Shown: positions 7,237 to 14,200 of the stretch, one piece after another
Position numbering within the stretch: the stretch's first letter is position 1
Layout of the letters: the number at the start of each line of letters is the position of its first letter
Assembly (NCBI GenBank): GCA_041635755.1
Contig: JBFKUL010000046.1
Location: 1 to 15,283, forward strand
DNA: 15,283 bases
Direction: 5' to 3'
Source: JBFKUL01 sp041635755
GTDB taxonomy: Bacteria > Pseudomonadota > Gammaproteobacteria > Burkholderiales > SG8-39
The notes under the pieces: model-generated
The model's database searches: none
The model's input: only the letters and a program-made list of their open reading frames with translations
Told to the model about the DNA's origin: nothing
Position numbers and translations under genes: made by a program

Positions 7237-8004
7237 TCAGAACCTCGAGAAGTCAGGTTTTCTTTTCTCGAGAAAAGCGCTCATCGCCTCCTTCGCCTCG
7301 GGCGAGGCGAGGCGCTCGCGAAAATGGCGCCCCTCCTCGGCCATCTGCTCGGCCACGGCCTTGTCGTGGCGACGCTTCATCAGCGCCTTGGTCAGGCGCA
7401 CCGATGCGGGCGGCAGCGCGGCAAGCCCGCGCGCGGCGTTCTTCGCATACTCGAGCAGATCGGCCTCCGGGATCACCTCCGTCACCAACCCTGCCGCGAG
7501 CGCCTTGTCGGCGCCGAAGGGCTGGCCGAGCAGTAGCAGCTCGGCGGCGCGCTGATAGCCGGCGAGCGCCGGCAACAGCAGGCTTGAGCCCGCCTCGGGC
7601 ACCAGGCCGAGCGGCACGAACGGCATCTGGAAGCGTGCGTTGGGCGCCGCGTACACCAGGTCGCAATGCAGCAGCATGGTGGTGCCGATACCGACCGCGA
7701 CGCCGCCCACCGCGGCGACGATCGGCTTCTCGGCGCGCGAGATGCGTCCGAGAAACCCGAACACCGGCGAAGCCTCGCCGTGCGGCGGCCGCTCGAGGAA
7801 GTCCTTCAGGTCGTTGCCGGCGGTGAAGCAATCGGGCTTGCCATGGATCAGCACCGCGCGCACCTGCGCGTCGGCCTCGGCGGCGCCGAGCGCATCGGCC
7901 ATCGCCTGGTACATGTCGGCTGTAAGCGCATTCTTCTTGTCCAGGCGCGCGAGCTCGATGCGCGCGATGCGCTCCTTCGTCTCGACGATGACGTGGGCGC
8001 TCAT
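7237..8004 (-). CDS. Enoyl-CoA hydratase/isomerase (crotonase family)
   Basis: Crotonase-fold protein of 255 residues acting on acyl-CoA thioesters. The first oxyanion-hole segment is FTAGNDLKDF at 60-69, the second around 100-110 (GGVAVGIGTTM). Glu137 in GLVPEAGSS occupies the second catalytic glutamate position, while the first glutamate of true hydratases is replaced in the GIGTT segment. A single glutamate is the pattern of delta3,delta2-enoyl-CoA isomerases, so isomerase activity is at least as likely as hydratase. The start MSAHVIVE at 8004 overlaps the ligase stop as ATGA, with CCGGAG seven bases upstream; the frame continues open through the ligase gene, but only as an antisense-type artefact of GC-rich DNA. 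Second gene of the minus-strand block, co-transcribed with the ligase, hence likely to act on the CoA ester that enzyme makes. Confidence 0.93.
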   Translation of the reverse strand: MSAHVIVETKERIARIELARLDKKNALTADMYQAMADALGAAEADAQVRAVLIHGKPDCFTAGNDLKDFLERPPHGEASPVFGFLGRISRAEKPIVAAVGGVAVGIGTTMLLHCDLVYAAPNARFQMPFVPLGLVPEAGSSLLLPALAGYQRAAELLLLGQPFGADKALAAGLVTEVIPEADLLEYAKNAARGLAALPPASVRLTKALMKRRHDKAVAEQMAEEGRHFRERLASPEAKEAMSAFLEKRKPDFSRF

Positions 8005-9656
8005 TTCGCCGCTCCGGGAAGCCGGTAATCCTTGAGCTGCTGGCGCAGCGTGAGCTTGGAGAGCTTGCCGGTCGCGGTGTGAGGCAGCTCGGCGACGAAC
8101 ACCACGTCCTCGGGCGTCCACCACTTGGCGATCTTGCCGTCGTAGAACTTGAGAATCTCGTCCTTCGTGACCTCCTGGCCGGCTTTCTTCACCGCCACCA
8201 CGATCGGGCGCTCGTCCCACTTCGGGTGCTTGACGCCGATCACCGCGGCCTCGGCGATCGCCGGATGCGCCACCGCGATGTTCTCCAGGTCGATCGAGCT
8301 GATCCACTCGCCGCCCGACTTGATCACGTCCTTGGAGCGGTCGGTGACCTGCATGTAGCCGTCGGGGTCGAGCGTGGCAACATCGCCCGTCGGGAACCAG
8401 CCCTCGACCAGCGGGTCGCCGCCTTCGCCCTTGAAATATCCGCTGGTCACCCACGGCCCGCGCACCATCAGATCGCCGAAGGCCTTGCCGTCGTTGGGCA
8501 AGTCCGCTCCGTCCTCGCCGACGATCTTCATGTCGACGCCGAAAAGCACCCGCCCCTGCTTGTTCTGCAGCGCCACGCGCGCCGCCTTGTCCAGCTTCCT
8601 GTGCTTCGCCTTGAACGTGCACACGGTGCCGAGCGGGCTCATTTCGGTCATGCCCCAGGCGTGCAGCACGTTGACGCCGAACTCGTCCTGGAAGGCGCGG
8701 ATCATCGCCGGCGGGCAAGCCGAGCCGCCGATGACCACGGCCTTCAGCGTGCTGAACTTCGACTTCGACTCCTTCATGTAGTTGAGCAGGCCGAGCCACA
8801 CCGTGGGCACGCCCGCCGACATGGTTACGCCCTCGGTCTCGAAGAGCTCGTGCAGGCTCTTGCCGTCGAGATGCTGGCCCGGAAACACCAGCTTGGCGCC
8901 GGCGAGCGCGCACGAGTACGGCAGGCCCCAGGCGTTGACGTGGAACATCGGCACCACCGGCAGGATTACTTCGCTCGAGGACACGTTGAGTGCATCGGGC
9001 AACGCCGCGGCGTACGCATGCAGAATGGTCGAGCGGTGCGCGTAGAGCACGCCCTTCGGGTTGCCGGTGGTGCCCGAGGTGTAGCACAGGCAGGCTGCAG
9101 TGCGTTCGTCGAAGCTCGGCCACTCGAGCTGGTCGTCCTGCTTCTCGATCAGCTCCTCGTAGCACAGCAGGTTCTTGATCGCTCCGCTCTTGGGCATGTG
9201 CTCGCGACCCGCCATCAACACGAAGCCCTTGACGGTTTTCAACTGCGGCGCGAGCTTCTCGACCAGCGGCAGGAAAGTGAGGTCGAAAAAGACGTACTTG
9301 TCCTCGGCATGATTGGCGATGTACGTGATCTGATCCGGGAACAGGCGCGGGTTGATGGTGTGGATCACCGCGCCGATGCCTGCGACCGCGTAGTACACCT
9401 CGAAATGCCGGTAGCCGTTCCAGGCGAGCGTTGCAATGCGGTCGTGCATGCCGACGCCAAGTGCGCGCAGCGCCTTGGCGAGCCGCCGCGCGCGCTGGTG
9501 CGCCTCGCGGTAGGTGTAGCGGTGCACCGCGCCGTGGCCGTCCTTGGAGGGACCTTCAACGGTTTTCGAAACAATCTCGGTGTCGCCGTGGTGGCGATCC
9601 GCGTGCCGGATCAGGTCGGTGATCAGCAGCGGCATGTCCATCATCAGGCCACGCAT
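8001..9656 (-). CDS. Medium/long-chain fatty-acid-CoA ligase (AlkK-like)
   Basis: ANL-superfamily adenylating enzyme of 551 residues: activates a carboxylic acid with ATP, then forms the CoA thioester. Core motifs: A3 loop YTSGTTGNPKG at 192-202, A5 WGMTE at 334-338, A7 TGD at 423-425, hinge DR at 439-440, A8 KSGGEW at 446-451, and the A10 catalytic Lys531 in TATGK. The N-terminal half (AWNGYRHFEVYYA, INPRLFPDQITYIANHAEDK in two pieces) strongly resembles AlkK-type medium-chain ligases. Start: ATG at 9656 follows GGAGGAG by seven bases; an in-frame extension up to 9914 crosses the divergent gene and was rejected. It is the first gene of the minus-strand block, facing the transporter operon across 175 bp. 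As the promoter-proximal gene it probably defines the pathway's entry into CoA chemistry. Confidence 0.95.
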   Translation of the reverse strand: MRGLMMDMPLLITDLIRHADRHHGDTEIVSKTVEGPSKDGHGAVHRYTYREAHQRARRLAKALRALGVGMHDRIATLAWNGYRHFEVYYAVAGIGAVIHTINPRLFPDQITYIANHAEDKYVFFDLTFLPLVEKLAPQLKTVKGFVLMAGREHMPKSGAIKNLLCYEELIEKQDDQLEWPSFDERTAACLCYTSGTTGNPKGVLYAHRSTILHAYAAALPDALNVSSSEVILPVVPMFHVNAWGLPYSCALAGAKLVFPGQHLDGKSLHELFETEGVTMSAGVPTVWLGLLNYMKESKSKFSTLKAVVIGGSACPPAMIRAFQDEFGVNVLHAWGMTEMSPLGTVCTFKAKHRKLDKAARVALQNKQGRVLFGVDMKIVGEDGADLPNDGKAFGDLMVRGPWVTSGYFKGEGGDPLVEGWFPTGDVATLDPDGYMQVTDRSKDVIKSGGEWISSIDLENIAVAHPAIAEAAVIGVKHPKWDERPIVVAVKKAGQEVTKDEILKFYDGKIAKWWTPEDVVFVAELPHTATGKLSKLTLRQQLKDYRLPGAAK

Positions 9657-9663
9657 GGGAAAT

Positions 9664-9670
9664 CTCCTCC
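9664..9670 (-). promoter_or_regulatory. Shine-Dalgarno deciding the ligase start
   Basis: GGAGGAG on the minus strand, seven bases before the ATG at 9656. It fixes the start among several closely spaced Met codons and against the long upstream extension. Confidence 0.7.
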
Positions 9671-9702
9671 GGAAGGGTCCTGCAGGGGGTGCTTTTACGG
9701 GA

Positions 9703-9731
9703 AGTTTCCCCGGCGGGGGACATGCGGTCAA
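9703..9731 (-). promoter_or_regulatory. Candidate promoter for the ligase-led block
   Basis: Minus-strand TTGACC (9731 to 9726) matches five of six -35 positions and is the left end of the palindrome. With a 17-bp spacer the -10 candidate is GAAACT (9708-9703), matching three of six positions. The predicted transcript would begin near 9696, leaving about 40 bases before the ligase ATG. The -10 is mediocre, so activation or another sigma factor is possible. Confidence 0.4.
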
Positions 9732-9743
9732 GCATGCTTGACC
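9726..9743. promoter_or_regulatory. Perfect 18-bp palindrome, candidate shared operator
   Basis: GGTCAAGCATGCTTGACC is identical to its reverse complement. It lies in the region between the divergent ligase and binding-protein genes, and each end provides an outward-facing TTGACC -35-like hexamer. A dimeric repressor (TetR, GntR or MarR type) bound here would cover both -35 boxes. A G5 run (9715-9719) and a C5 run (9751-9755) flank it almost symmetrically. No regulator gene is in the window, and I cannot match the site to a named regulator. Confidence 0.6.
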
Positions 9744-9766
9744 CCGCAGACCCCCTTCACTACCAT
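9738..9766 (+). promoter_or_regulatory. Candidate sigma70 promoter for the transporter operon
   Basis: TTGACC (9738-9743, five of six) and TACCAT (9761-9766, four of six, including T1, A2 and T6) are spaced by exactly 17 bp. Transcription would begin near 9773, giving about 58 bases of leader before the ATG at 9832. The -35 is the right half of the 18-bp palindrome. Confidence 0.55.
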
Positions 9767-9831
9767 GGATCGAACGCCCCACGCGCAGTCCATTCCAGAC
9801 GGGCGAACCCGCAACCAGAGGAGAAGACACC

Positions 9832-11094
9832 ATGAACATGCGACCTATCCGCTCCGCCGTTCTCGGCGCTGCGGCGGTGCTGCTTTCCTTCGCAGCGCAC
9901 GCGCAGACCCTCAAGATCGCCTACATCGAGCCGCTCTCGGGCCCGTTTGCCAACACCGGCGCGCAGGGCCTCGCCGAATTCCAGTTCTACGCCGACTGGC
10001 TCAACAAGCGCGGCGGCGTGCTCGGCAAGAAGATCGAAATCGTGCCGTTCGACAACAAGATCAGCCCGCAGGAAGCGCTCAACCAGTTCAAGCGCGTCAC
10101 CGACCAGGGCATCCGATACATCACCCAGGGGCAGTCCTCGGCGATCGCCAACGCGCTGGTCGATGCGGTGGAGAAGTTCAACGAGCGCAATCCCGGCAAG
10201 GAGGTGCTGTACCTGAACTACGCGGCGGTGGATCCGGCGCTCACCAACGAGAAATGCAGCTTCTGGCATTTCCGCTTCGATGCCGACGCGGACATGAAGA
10301 TGGAGGCGCTCACCTCGCTCATGGAGAAGGACAAGAAGATCAAGAAGGTGTACCTGATCAACCAGGACTACTCGTTCGGCCACGCGGTGCGCGACGCCGC
10401 GGTGCGAATGCTCAAGCGCAAGCGTCCCGACATCGAGATCGTCGGCAACGAGCTGCATCCCGTGGCGCGAGTGAGGGACTTCTCGCCCTACGTGGCGAAG
10501 ATCAAGGCTTCCGGGGCCGACTCGGTGATCACCGGCAACTGGGCGAACGACATGTCGCTCCTGGTCAAGGCCGGACGGGAGGCGGGCCTCGATGTCGACT
10601 GGTACACCTACTACGCCGGCGGTCTGGGCACGCCGACGGCGATGGGCGACGCGGCCGCGGGCAAGGTCAAGATCATCGCCGAGTACCACTCGAACGTCGC
10701 CAACAACAAGGCGGCGCCCTGGGATGCGGCCTACCGCAAGCAGGCCTCCAAGGACAATCCCGACTTCTACTTCCTGCGCGGCAAGCTGATGATGGACATG
10801 CTGGTCGCGGCGATGAACAAAGCAAAGTCCGACGAGCCGAAAAAGGTCGCCCTCGCGCTCGAGGGTATGCAGTTCCAGGGTGACATGGGCGAAGTCGAGA
10901 TGCTGCGCGTCAATCATCAGCTGATCCAGCCGCTGTTCCTGTTCACGCTGCATAAATCCGCGGCCAAAGGCGGACCCAAAGACGGAAAGATCGACATGGA
11001 AGGCAGCGGCCTTGCACCGGTGACCGACGCGCGCATTGAGCCGTACGTCACCCAGCAGCCGACGTCCTGCCAGATGAAGCGTCCGACCGGCTGA
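9832..11094 (+). CDS. Branched-chain-amino-acid-type ABC transporter substrate-binding protein
   Basis: Periplasmic binding protein of 420 residues (Peripla_BP_6, HAAT family), the ligand-recognition part of the adjacent transporter. The signal peptide has basic MNMRPIR, a hydrophobic core and a likely cleavage after Ala24 (AHA|QT). The mature start TLKIAYIEPLSGPFANTG is family-typical, followed by LNKRGGVLGKKIEIVPFD. A CSFWHFRFDAD segment replaces the hydrophobic/aromatic motif usual in leucine-binding proteins, and the protein ends with TSCQMKRPTG; two Cys residues could form a disulfide. The start is supported by AGAGGAG at 9817-9823, eight bases upstream; a second Met two codons later is possible. 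It leads the operon and is separated from livH by 97 bp with two hairpins, which fits the need for excess binding protein. The ligand is not evident; context (CoA ligase divergent to it) favours a carboxylate over an amino acid. Confidence 0.95.
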   Translation: MNMRPIRSAVLGAAAVLLSFAAHAQTLKIAYIEPLSGPFANTGAQGLAEFQFYADWLNKRGGVLGKKIEIVPFDNKISPQEALNQFKRVTDQGIRYITQGQSSAIANALVDAVEKFNERNPGKEVLYLNYAAVDPALTNEKCSFWHFRFDADADMKMEALTSLMEKDKKIKKVYLINQDYSFGHAVRDAAVRMLKRKRPDIEIVGNELHPVARVRDFSPYVAKIKASGADSVITGNWANDMSLLVKAGREAGLDVDWYTYYAGGLGTPTAMGDAAAGKVKIIAEYHSNVANNKAAPWDAAYRKQASKDNPDFYFLRGKLMMDMLVAAMNKAKSDEPKKVALALEGMQFQGDMGEVEMLRVNHQLIQPLFLFTLHKSAAKGGPKDGKIDMEGSGLAPVTDARIEPYVTQQPTSCQMKRPTG

Positions 11095-11101
11095 CGCGGC
11101 A

Positions 11102-11128
11102 CGGGGGCGACTGAAGCCGTCGCCCCCG
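11102..11128 (+). other. Hairpin 1 between binding-protein gene and livH
   Basis: Perfect inverted arms GGGGGCGAC (11103-11111) and GTCGCCCCC (11119-11127) enclose a 7-base loop; a further C-G pair (11102/11128) makes a 10-bp stem. It begins eight bases after the stop codon. There is no following T run, so it is not a classical intrinsic terminator; protecting the upstream mRNA from 3' exonucleases or partial termination is more likely. Confidence 0.6.
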
Positions 11129-11154
11129 CATCTCGATCGCTCGAGTCTGCGATA

Positions 11155-11181
11155 GACGGCGGGCCCCGCCGGCCCGCCGTC
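11155..11181 (+). other. Hairpin 2 just before the livH start
   Basis: Perfect 11-bp arms GACGGCGGGCC (11155-11165) and GGCCCGCCGTC (11171-11181) enclose a 5-base loop. The stem ends 10 bases before the livH ATG, in the position where a Shine-Dalgarno would be. No T run follows. It may reduce expression of the permease genes relative to the binding protein. Confidence 0.65.
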
Positions 11182-11191
11182 GCGCCTCCGC

Positions 11192-12139
11192 ATGGAGTTC
11201 TTCCTCGTCCAGTTGCTAAACGGCATCAGCTACGGGCTGCTGCTGTTCATGCTCTCGTCGGGCCTGACGCTCGTGTTCTCGCTCATGGGCGTGCTCAACT
11301 TCGCCCACGCGAGCTTCTACATGCTGGGCGGCTACTTCGCCTATCAGGTCAGCGTGAAGATCGGTTTCTGGCCGGCGCTGGTGATCGCGCCGCTGCTGGT
11401 CGGCGTGCTCGGCATGGCGGTCGAGCGCTTCGGGCTTCGCACCGTGCACCGCTACGGGCACGTGGCCGAGCTACTGTTCACGTTCGGGCTCGCCTACCTG
11501 ATCGAGGAGGCGGTGCACCTCGTATGGGGGCGCGCGGCGGTCGACTACCGCGTGCCGCCCGAGCTCGACGGACCGCTGTTCGCAATCTACACCTCGCAAT
11601 ACCCAGCCTACCGCGTGTTCATGATGCTGATGTCGGTGGCGATGCTGGTCTCGATCTGGCTCGCGCTCACGCGCACCCGGGTGGGCCTCGTGATTCAGGC
11701 GGCGCTTTCGCACCCGCAGACCGTGGAGGCGCTCGGCCACAACGTGCCGCGCGTCTTCATGCTGGTGTTCGGCGGCGGCGCGGCGCTCGCCGGGCTCGCC
11801 GGCGTGATCGGCGGCAACGCCTTCGTCACCGAGCCTGGCATGGCCGCGGCGGTCGGCCCGATCATCTTCGTCATTGTGGTGGTCGGCGGCATGGGCTCGC
11901 TTGCCGGGGCGTTCATCGCCTCGCTGCTGATCGGCTGCCTGCAGACCTTCTCGGTGGGCCTGGACTGGAAGCTCGCAGGCCTGTTTGAGCGCTTCGGCTG
12001 GAGCGTGTCGCCCGATTCGGCGTTCGCGTCGATCTCCCAGATCACGCTGGCGCAGACCGCGCCAGTGCTGCCTTACCTGCTGATGGTGCTGCTATTGATC
12101 TTCCGGCCGCGGGGCCTGATGGGCACGCGCGATGGCTGA
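11192..12139 (+). CDS. livH: Branched-chain-amino-acid-type ABC transporter permease LivH
   Basis: Inner-membrane permease of 315 residues, one half of the transmembrane channel. Hydrophobic segments begin at about 5-30, 34-53, 61-78, 93-111, 143-160, 187-208, 222-252 and 290-305. The family opening LLNGISYGLLLFMLSSGLTL (8-27) and LNFAHASFYMLGGY (35-48) is clear, and the cytoplasmic coupling region is ALSHPQTVEALGHNVPRV (171-188). About 30 extra residues (254-290, DWKLAGLFERFGW and onward) lie before the last membrane segment. The ATG has no convincing Shine-Dalgarno, and a strong hairpin ends 10 bases upstream. The last 8 bases overlap the livM start. The symbol denotes family position in the operon; the transported solute need not be leucine, isoleucine or valine. 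Confidence 0.94.
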   Translation: MEFFLVQLLNGISYGLLLFMLSSGLTLVFSLMGVLNFAHASFYMLGGYFAYQVSVKIGFWPALVIAPLLVGVLGMAVERFGLRTVHRYGHVAELLFTFGLAYLIEEAVHLVWGRAAVDYRVPPELDGPLFAIYTSQYPAYRVFMMLMSVAMLVSIWLALTRTRVGLVIQAALSHPQTVEALGHNVPRVFMLVFGGGAALAGLAGVIGGNAFVTEPGMAAAVGPIIFVIVVVGGMGSLAGAFIASLLIGCLQTFSVGLDWKLAGLFERFGWSVSPDSAFASISQITLAQTAPVLPYLLMVLLLIFRPRGLMGTRDG

Positions 12140-13406
12140 CGCCACGCTTCGCTTTGCACCGCTCAATCTCGGGCGCTGGATGATCTGGGGTGCCACGGCG
12201 CTCGCGCTCGCCATCGCGCCGCACGTGTTCACGCAGAGCTTCGCCCTCACCTTGCTGACGCAGATGGGCACCCTGATCATCTTCGCGCTTTCCTACAACA
12301 TGCTGCTGGGCCAGTGCGGCATGCTGTCGTTCGGCCACGCGGTGTACTCGGGCCTCGGCGCATACGTGACGGTGCACGCGCTCAACATGATCGGCAAAGG
12401 CGCACTGGCGCTTCCGGTGTCGATGCTGCCGCTGGTCGGCGGCGTGGCCGGCGCGTTCTTCGGCGTGCTGTTCGGCTACGTGACCACCAAGCGGGCGGGC
12501 ACCACCTTCGCGCTCATATCGCTCGGCATCGGCGAGCTGGTGTTCGCCTGCGTGCTGATGTTCCCGGGCTTCTTCGGCGGCGAGGGCGGCATCTCGAGCA
12601 ACCGGGTCGCGGGCGCGCCGGTCCTCGGCATCACCTTCGGCCCCGCGATCGAGGTGTACTACCTGGTCGCGTTCTGGTGTTTCGTGTCGATGGTGGCGAT
12701 GTTCGCCCTCACCCAGACGCCGCTCGGGCGCATGGCGAACGCGGTGCGCGACAATCCGGAGCGCGCCGAGTTCATCGGCTACGACACGCAGAAGGTGCGC
12801 TTCCTGCAGCTGGTGCTCTCGTCGTTCTTCGCCGGCGTCTCGGGTGCGCTTTCCTGCATCAACTTCGAGATCGTCACCGCCGAGAACGTCTCGGCGATCC
12901 GCTCGGGCGGCGTGCTGCTCGCCGCGTTCATTGGCGGCATCCCGTTCTTCTTCGGCCCGATCATCGGCGCGGCGGTGTTCATCTTCTTCGTCGTGGCGCT
13001 CTCGGGCTTCACCCACGCGTGGCTGCTGTACCTCGGCTTGTTCTTCCTCGCCATGGTGCTCTACGCGCCCGGCGGCATCGCCTCGCTCATCTTGATGCAG
13101 ATCCCGGTGATGCGCGCCGGACGCCTGCGTGAGCTCGCAGCCCCCTACCTGCTCGCGCTGGCGGCGTTTCTGGTCGCCTTTGCCGGCCTCATCGGGCTGG
13201 TCGAGATGGTCTACAGGCTCTCCGACGCCAATCTCGATACGAACATGTCACTCGCCGGCATCGCGTTCAACGCGAAGGCGCAAGCGCCGTGGATCGTGTC
13301 GGGCGCACTGCTGGCGGCCGGGCTGGTCGCGCTGCGCTATGCGGCGCGCTTCGTCGGTGAGCGCTGGGCGGCGATCCAGCAGGATTTCGAGGCGGGGCGC
13401 GCATGA
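12132..13406 (+). CDS. livM: Branched-chain-amino-acid-type ABC transporter permease LivM with C-terminal extension
   Basis: Second permease half, 424 residues. Family core: LLTQMGTLIIFALSYNMLLG (41-60), QCGMLSFGHAVYSGLGAY (61-78) and the cytoplasmic coupling loop AVRDNPERAEFIGYDTQKVR (204-223). The usual end of LivM proteins, YAPGGIASL, is at 311-319. Here about 105 more residues follow, with two further hydrophobic stretches near 339-361 and 387-404 separated by a polar loop, and a charged tail. I recall similar extended versions in other Burkholderiales-type sequences, so this is probably a subfamily trait. The gene overlaps livH by 8 bp and livG by 4 bp (ATGA at 13403), so translation is coupled through the operon. 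It forms a heterodimeric pore with LivH. Confidence 0.94.
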   Translation: MADATLRFAPLNLGRWMIWGATALALAIAPHVFTQSFALTLLTQMGTLIIFALSYNMLLGQCGMLSFGHAVYSGLGAYVTVHALNMIGKGALALPVSMLPLVGGVAGAFFGVLFGYVTTKRAGTTFALISLGIGELVFACVLMFPGFFGGEGGISSNRVAGAPVLGITFGPAIEVYYLVAFWCFVSMVAMFALTQTPLGRMANAVRDNPERAEFIGYDTQKVRFLQLVLSSFFAGVSGALSCINFEIVTAENVSAIRSGGVLLAAFIGGIPFFFGPIIGAAVFIFFVVALSGFTHAWLLYLGLFFLAMVLYAPGGIASLILMQIPVMRAGRLRELAAPYLLALAAFLVAFAGLIGLVEMVYRLSDANLDTNMSLAGIAFNAKAQAPWIVSGALLAAGLVALRYAARFVGERWAAIQQDFEAGRA

Positions 13407-14200
13407 GCCCGCAGGCGAAGGTCCAAGCGCAGGCCTCCGGCGCGGCGATCGAGCTCGTCGACGTGCGCAAGAGTTTTGGCAAGACCGAGATCATCAGCGG
13501 TGTGTCGCTCGCAGTCCGGCGCGGCGAGCGCCACGCCATCATCGGCCCGAATGGCGCCGGCAAGTCGACGCTGTTCAATTTGATCTCGGGCCGCTACGAG
13601 GTATCGTCCGGGGAGATCCTGCTGAACGGCCAGGACATCACCGGCCTGAAGCCCTTCCAGATCAACCGCAGGGGCCTGGCGCGCAGCTTCCAGGTCACCA
13701 ATATCTTCCACAACCTGTCGGTGTACGAGAACATCCGCTGCGGCGTGCTCTGGTCGGCAGGCTACAGGTACTCCTTCTGGCACCGCGTCGGCGGCCTGAA
13801 AGACGTCAAGCAGCGCGCCGAGCACGTCATGGAGCGTATCGGCCTCGCCTCGCGCCGCAACGTGCCCGCGGGAACGCTGACCTATGCCGAGCAGCGCGCG
13901 CTCGAAGTCGGCATCACGCTCGCGGGCGGCGCCGAGGTGATCCTGCTCGATGAGCCCACCGCCGGCATGAGCCGCAGCGAGACCGCGCAGGCGGTCGAGC
14001 TGATCCGCGCAGTGACCGAGGGCAAGACGCTGGTCATGGTCGAGCACGACATGGGCGTGGTGTTCGGGCTCGCCGATCGCATCAGTGTGCTGGTCTACGG
14101 CGAGGTGCTTGCCACCGGCACGATGGAGGAAATCCGCTCCAACCCGGCGGTGCAGGAAGCGTACCTCGGCACAGTGCACAAGGACGGCGCCGATGCTTGA
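13403..14200 (+). CDS. livG: ABC transporter ATP-binding protein LivG
   Basis: Cytoplasmic ATPase subunit of 265 residues that couples ATP hydrolysis to transport. Walker A is consensus, GPNGAGKST at 48-56; the Q-loop Gln97 is in SFQVTNIF; Walker B is VILLDE at 179-184 with catalytic Glu184; the switch His215 is in MVEHDM. The signature helix, normally LSGGQ, or LAYG(E/Q)Q in LivG, reads LTYAEQ at 159-164, with Ala in place of the conserved second Gly. The C-terminal region VLVYGEVLATG and NPAVQEAYLG are LivG-typical. The start overlaps livM by four bases and has GAGGCGGGG upstream. The stop overlaps the livF start (14193-14200). The altered signature would pair with the LivF nucleotide site, which is itself degenerate. 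Confidence 0.95.
   Translation: MSPQAKVQAQASGAAIELVDVRKSFGKTEIISGVSLAVRRGERHAIIGPNGAGKSTLFNLISGRYEVSSGEILLNGQDITGLKPFQINRRGLARSFQVTNIFHNLSVYENIRCGVLWSAGYRYSFWHRVGGLKDVKQRAEHVMERIGLASRRNVPAGTLTYAEQRALEVGITLAGGAEVILLDEPTAGMSRSETAQAVELIRAVTEGKTLVMVEHDMGVVFGLADRISVLVYGEVLATGTMEEIRSNPAVQEAYLGTVHKDGADA

Noticed and set aside
9679..9686. Palindrome CCTGCAGG in the divergent intergenic region
   Set aside because: Only 8 bp, downstream of both candidate transcription starts' -35 regions; likely chance in GC-rich DNA.
8079..10883. Very long open frame (934 codons) on the plus strand
   Set aside because: It runs antisense through the ligase and then out of frame through the binding-protein gene. Its translation is Arg/His/Ala-rich with no motif, as expected opposite GC-rich genes.
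11102..11181. Hairpins as Rho-independent terminators
   Set aside because: Neither stem is followed by a T run, and the next gene belongs functionally to the same transporter.
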